DNA of 5,266 nt from Alkanophaga liquidiphilum (GTDB lineage Archaea > Halobacteriota > Syntropharchaeia > Alkanophagales > B39-G2): the NCBI GenBank assembly GCA_029259535.1, contig JAPHEF010000067.1:1-5266 (forward strand), written 5' to 3'. The notes beneath the pieces are model-generated. The model had not been told where the DNA came from, searched no databases, and saw only the letters and a program-made list of their open reading frames with translations. The first letter of the stretch is position 1, and every line of letters begins with the position of its first letter. This document shows positions 4,866 to 5,266 of the stretch, piece after piece. A program made the translations under genes and the position numbers.

Positions 4866-5235
4866 TCTCTTTCCAAATCTCTATAAACTTCTTCTTGTAT
4901 GAGAAGGGATAATTTGCAGGTTTTGCAAGCCCCATCCTCACTATTTCTTTGTTTATGAAAATTTTGTTTTTAAGATAGACATACGCATAGACAATATCTT
5001 TCTCAGCAGGCTTTGAGTCAAATCTCAAAAACACCTTTTTCCCCCTGACAAAATTTCTTAAATAATTGAGGGCTTCTTCTTTCCTCTCTGGCAAAACGTC
5101 AACTCCTAATAACCTCACAGTTAAGCTAGTGTCAAGTCTGACAGTATCTTCACTTAAAATTACACCTCGAATAAACGGACTCTTGTTAAGAGACTCCCCT
5201 GTGCATGAGGAGCGATTCTCCAAATTCAAATGCAA
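4858..5235 (-). CDS. Staphylococcal-nuclease-fold (SNase-like, OB-fold) protein
   Basis: Small protein whose residues about 22-105 follow the thermonuclease fold: GVILSEDTVRLD (24-35), VRLLGVDVLPERKEEALNYL (40-59) matching the VRL-GID-PE signature, RGKKVFLRFD (64-73), VYAYVYL (82-88), and INKEIVRMGLAKPANY (94-109). Compared with S. aureus nuclease the R35, D40 and E43 equivalents are present (R41, D46, E50), though with one extra residue before PE. The second catalytic arginine (R87, in the YGR motif) is replaced by EKDIVY, so hydrolysis may be weak or absent. No lipobox or hydrophobic signal peptide is clear. The start is uncertain: the TTG at 5235 is the first usable codon, the frame stays open to the window edge, and a TATA-like box at 5243-5251 would start transcription downstream of that TTG. 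It overlaps the MjaI-type gene and may belong to the same defence unit. Confidence 0.75.
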   Translation of the reverse strand: MHLNLENRSSCTGESLNKSPFIRGVILSEDTVRLDTSLTVRLLGVDVLPERKEEALNYLRNFVRGKKVFLRFDSKPAEKDIVYAYVYLKNKIFINKEIVRMGLAKPANYPFSYKKKFIEIWKENG

Positions 5236-5242
5236 CTCGTTC

Positions 5243-5251
5243 TTTATATTT
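5243..5251 (-). promoter_or_regulatory. TATA-like box upstream of the SNase-like gene
   Basis: Minus-strand AAATATAAA, flanked by A/G-rich sequence. Expected transcript start near 5222, which would favour an N-terminus shorter than that given by the TTG at 5235 (for example the TTG at 5223). Assigned by consensus and spacing only. Confidence 0.4.
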
Positions 5252-5266
5252 CTCTCTTCTCTTCGT

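Overview
The window looks archaeal, most likely euryarchaeal; the link to the ANME-1/Syntrophoarchaeia-Archaeoglobi neighbourhood is my inference from protein style, not a measured result. The evidence is TATA-like boxes about 25 bases upstream of start codons, an MjaI-type restriction enzyme, a NosD-like beta-helix surface protein ending in an archaeal-style sorting tail, and remnants of IS200/IS605 (TnpB) elements with the familiar hairpin-GTAGYTCAC right end.

Layout. Positions 1-772 (+) hold an intact endonuclease III (nth). Positions 819-1845 (+) hold a decayed gene for a secreted NosD-like right-handed beta-helix protein. Its signal peptide, helix repeats and C-terminal membrane anchor can still be read, but only by moving between frames several times. 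This pseudogene is interrupted at 1121-1335 by a 215-base internally deleted IS605-type element. Removing exactly those bases rejoins the helix coding sequence (GIYL|RTSSDNVVISNTC) behind a TTTAC target, which fixes both ends. A second IS605-type remnant lies at about 1851-2099. Its right end abuts, and supplies the stop codon of, the convergent downstream gene. Both remnants keep a left-end-like hairpin, a TATA-like box and a structured tnpB-tail/right end while lacking the tnpB body, so each could be a stand-alone guide (omega/re) RNA gene.

The minus strand carries the rest. A staphylococcal-nuclease-fold protein (4858-5235, open to the window edge) overlaps by 8 bases an MjaI-family type II restriction endonuclease. 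The restriction gene starts at 4865, runs to 4199 and contains one frameshift in a T5/A5 run. After a 50-base promoter gap comes an operon of a divergent MmgE/PrpD-family protein (2832-4148) and, one base later, a DUF4213/DUF364 putative metal-chelation protein (2096-2830).

How they relate. nth is ordinary base-excision repair. MmgE/PrpD and DUF364 are translationally coupled and probably share a metabolic or metal-linked role, but the MmgE/PrpD protein lacks several residues that are active-site residues in characterised relatives. The nuclease/restriction pair is AT-rich like many transferred defence genes, and no partner methyltransferase lies in the window. The most interesting material is the pair of tnpB-less IS605 derivatives with possible solo guide RNAs.
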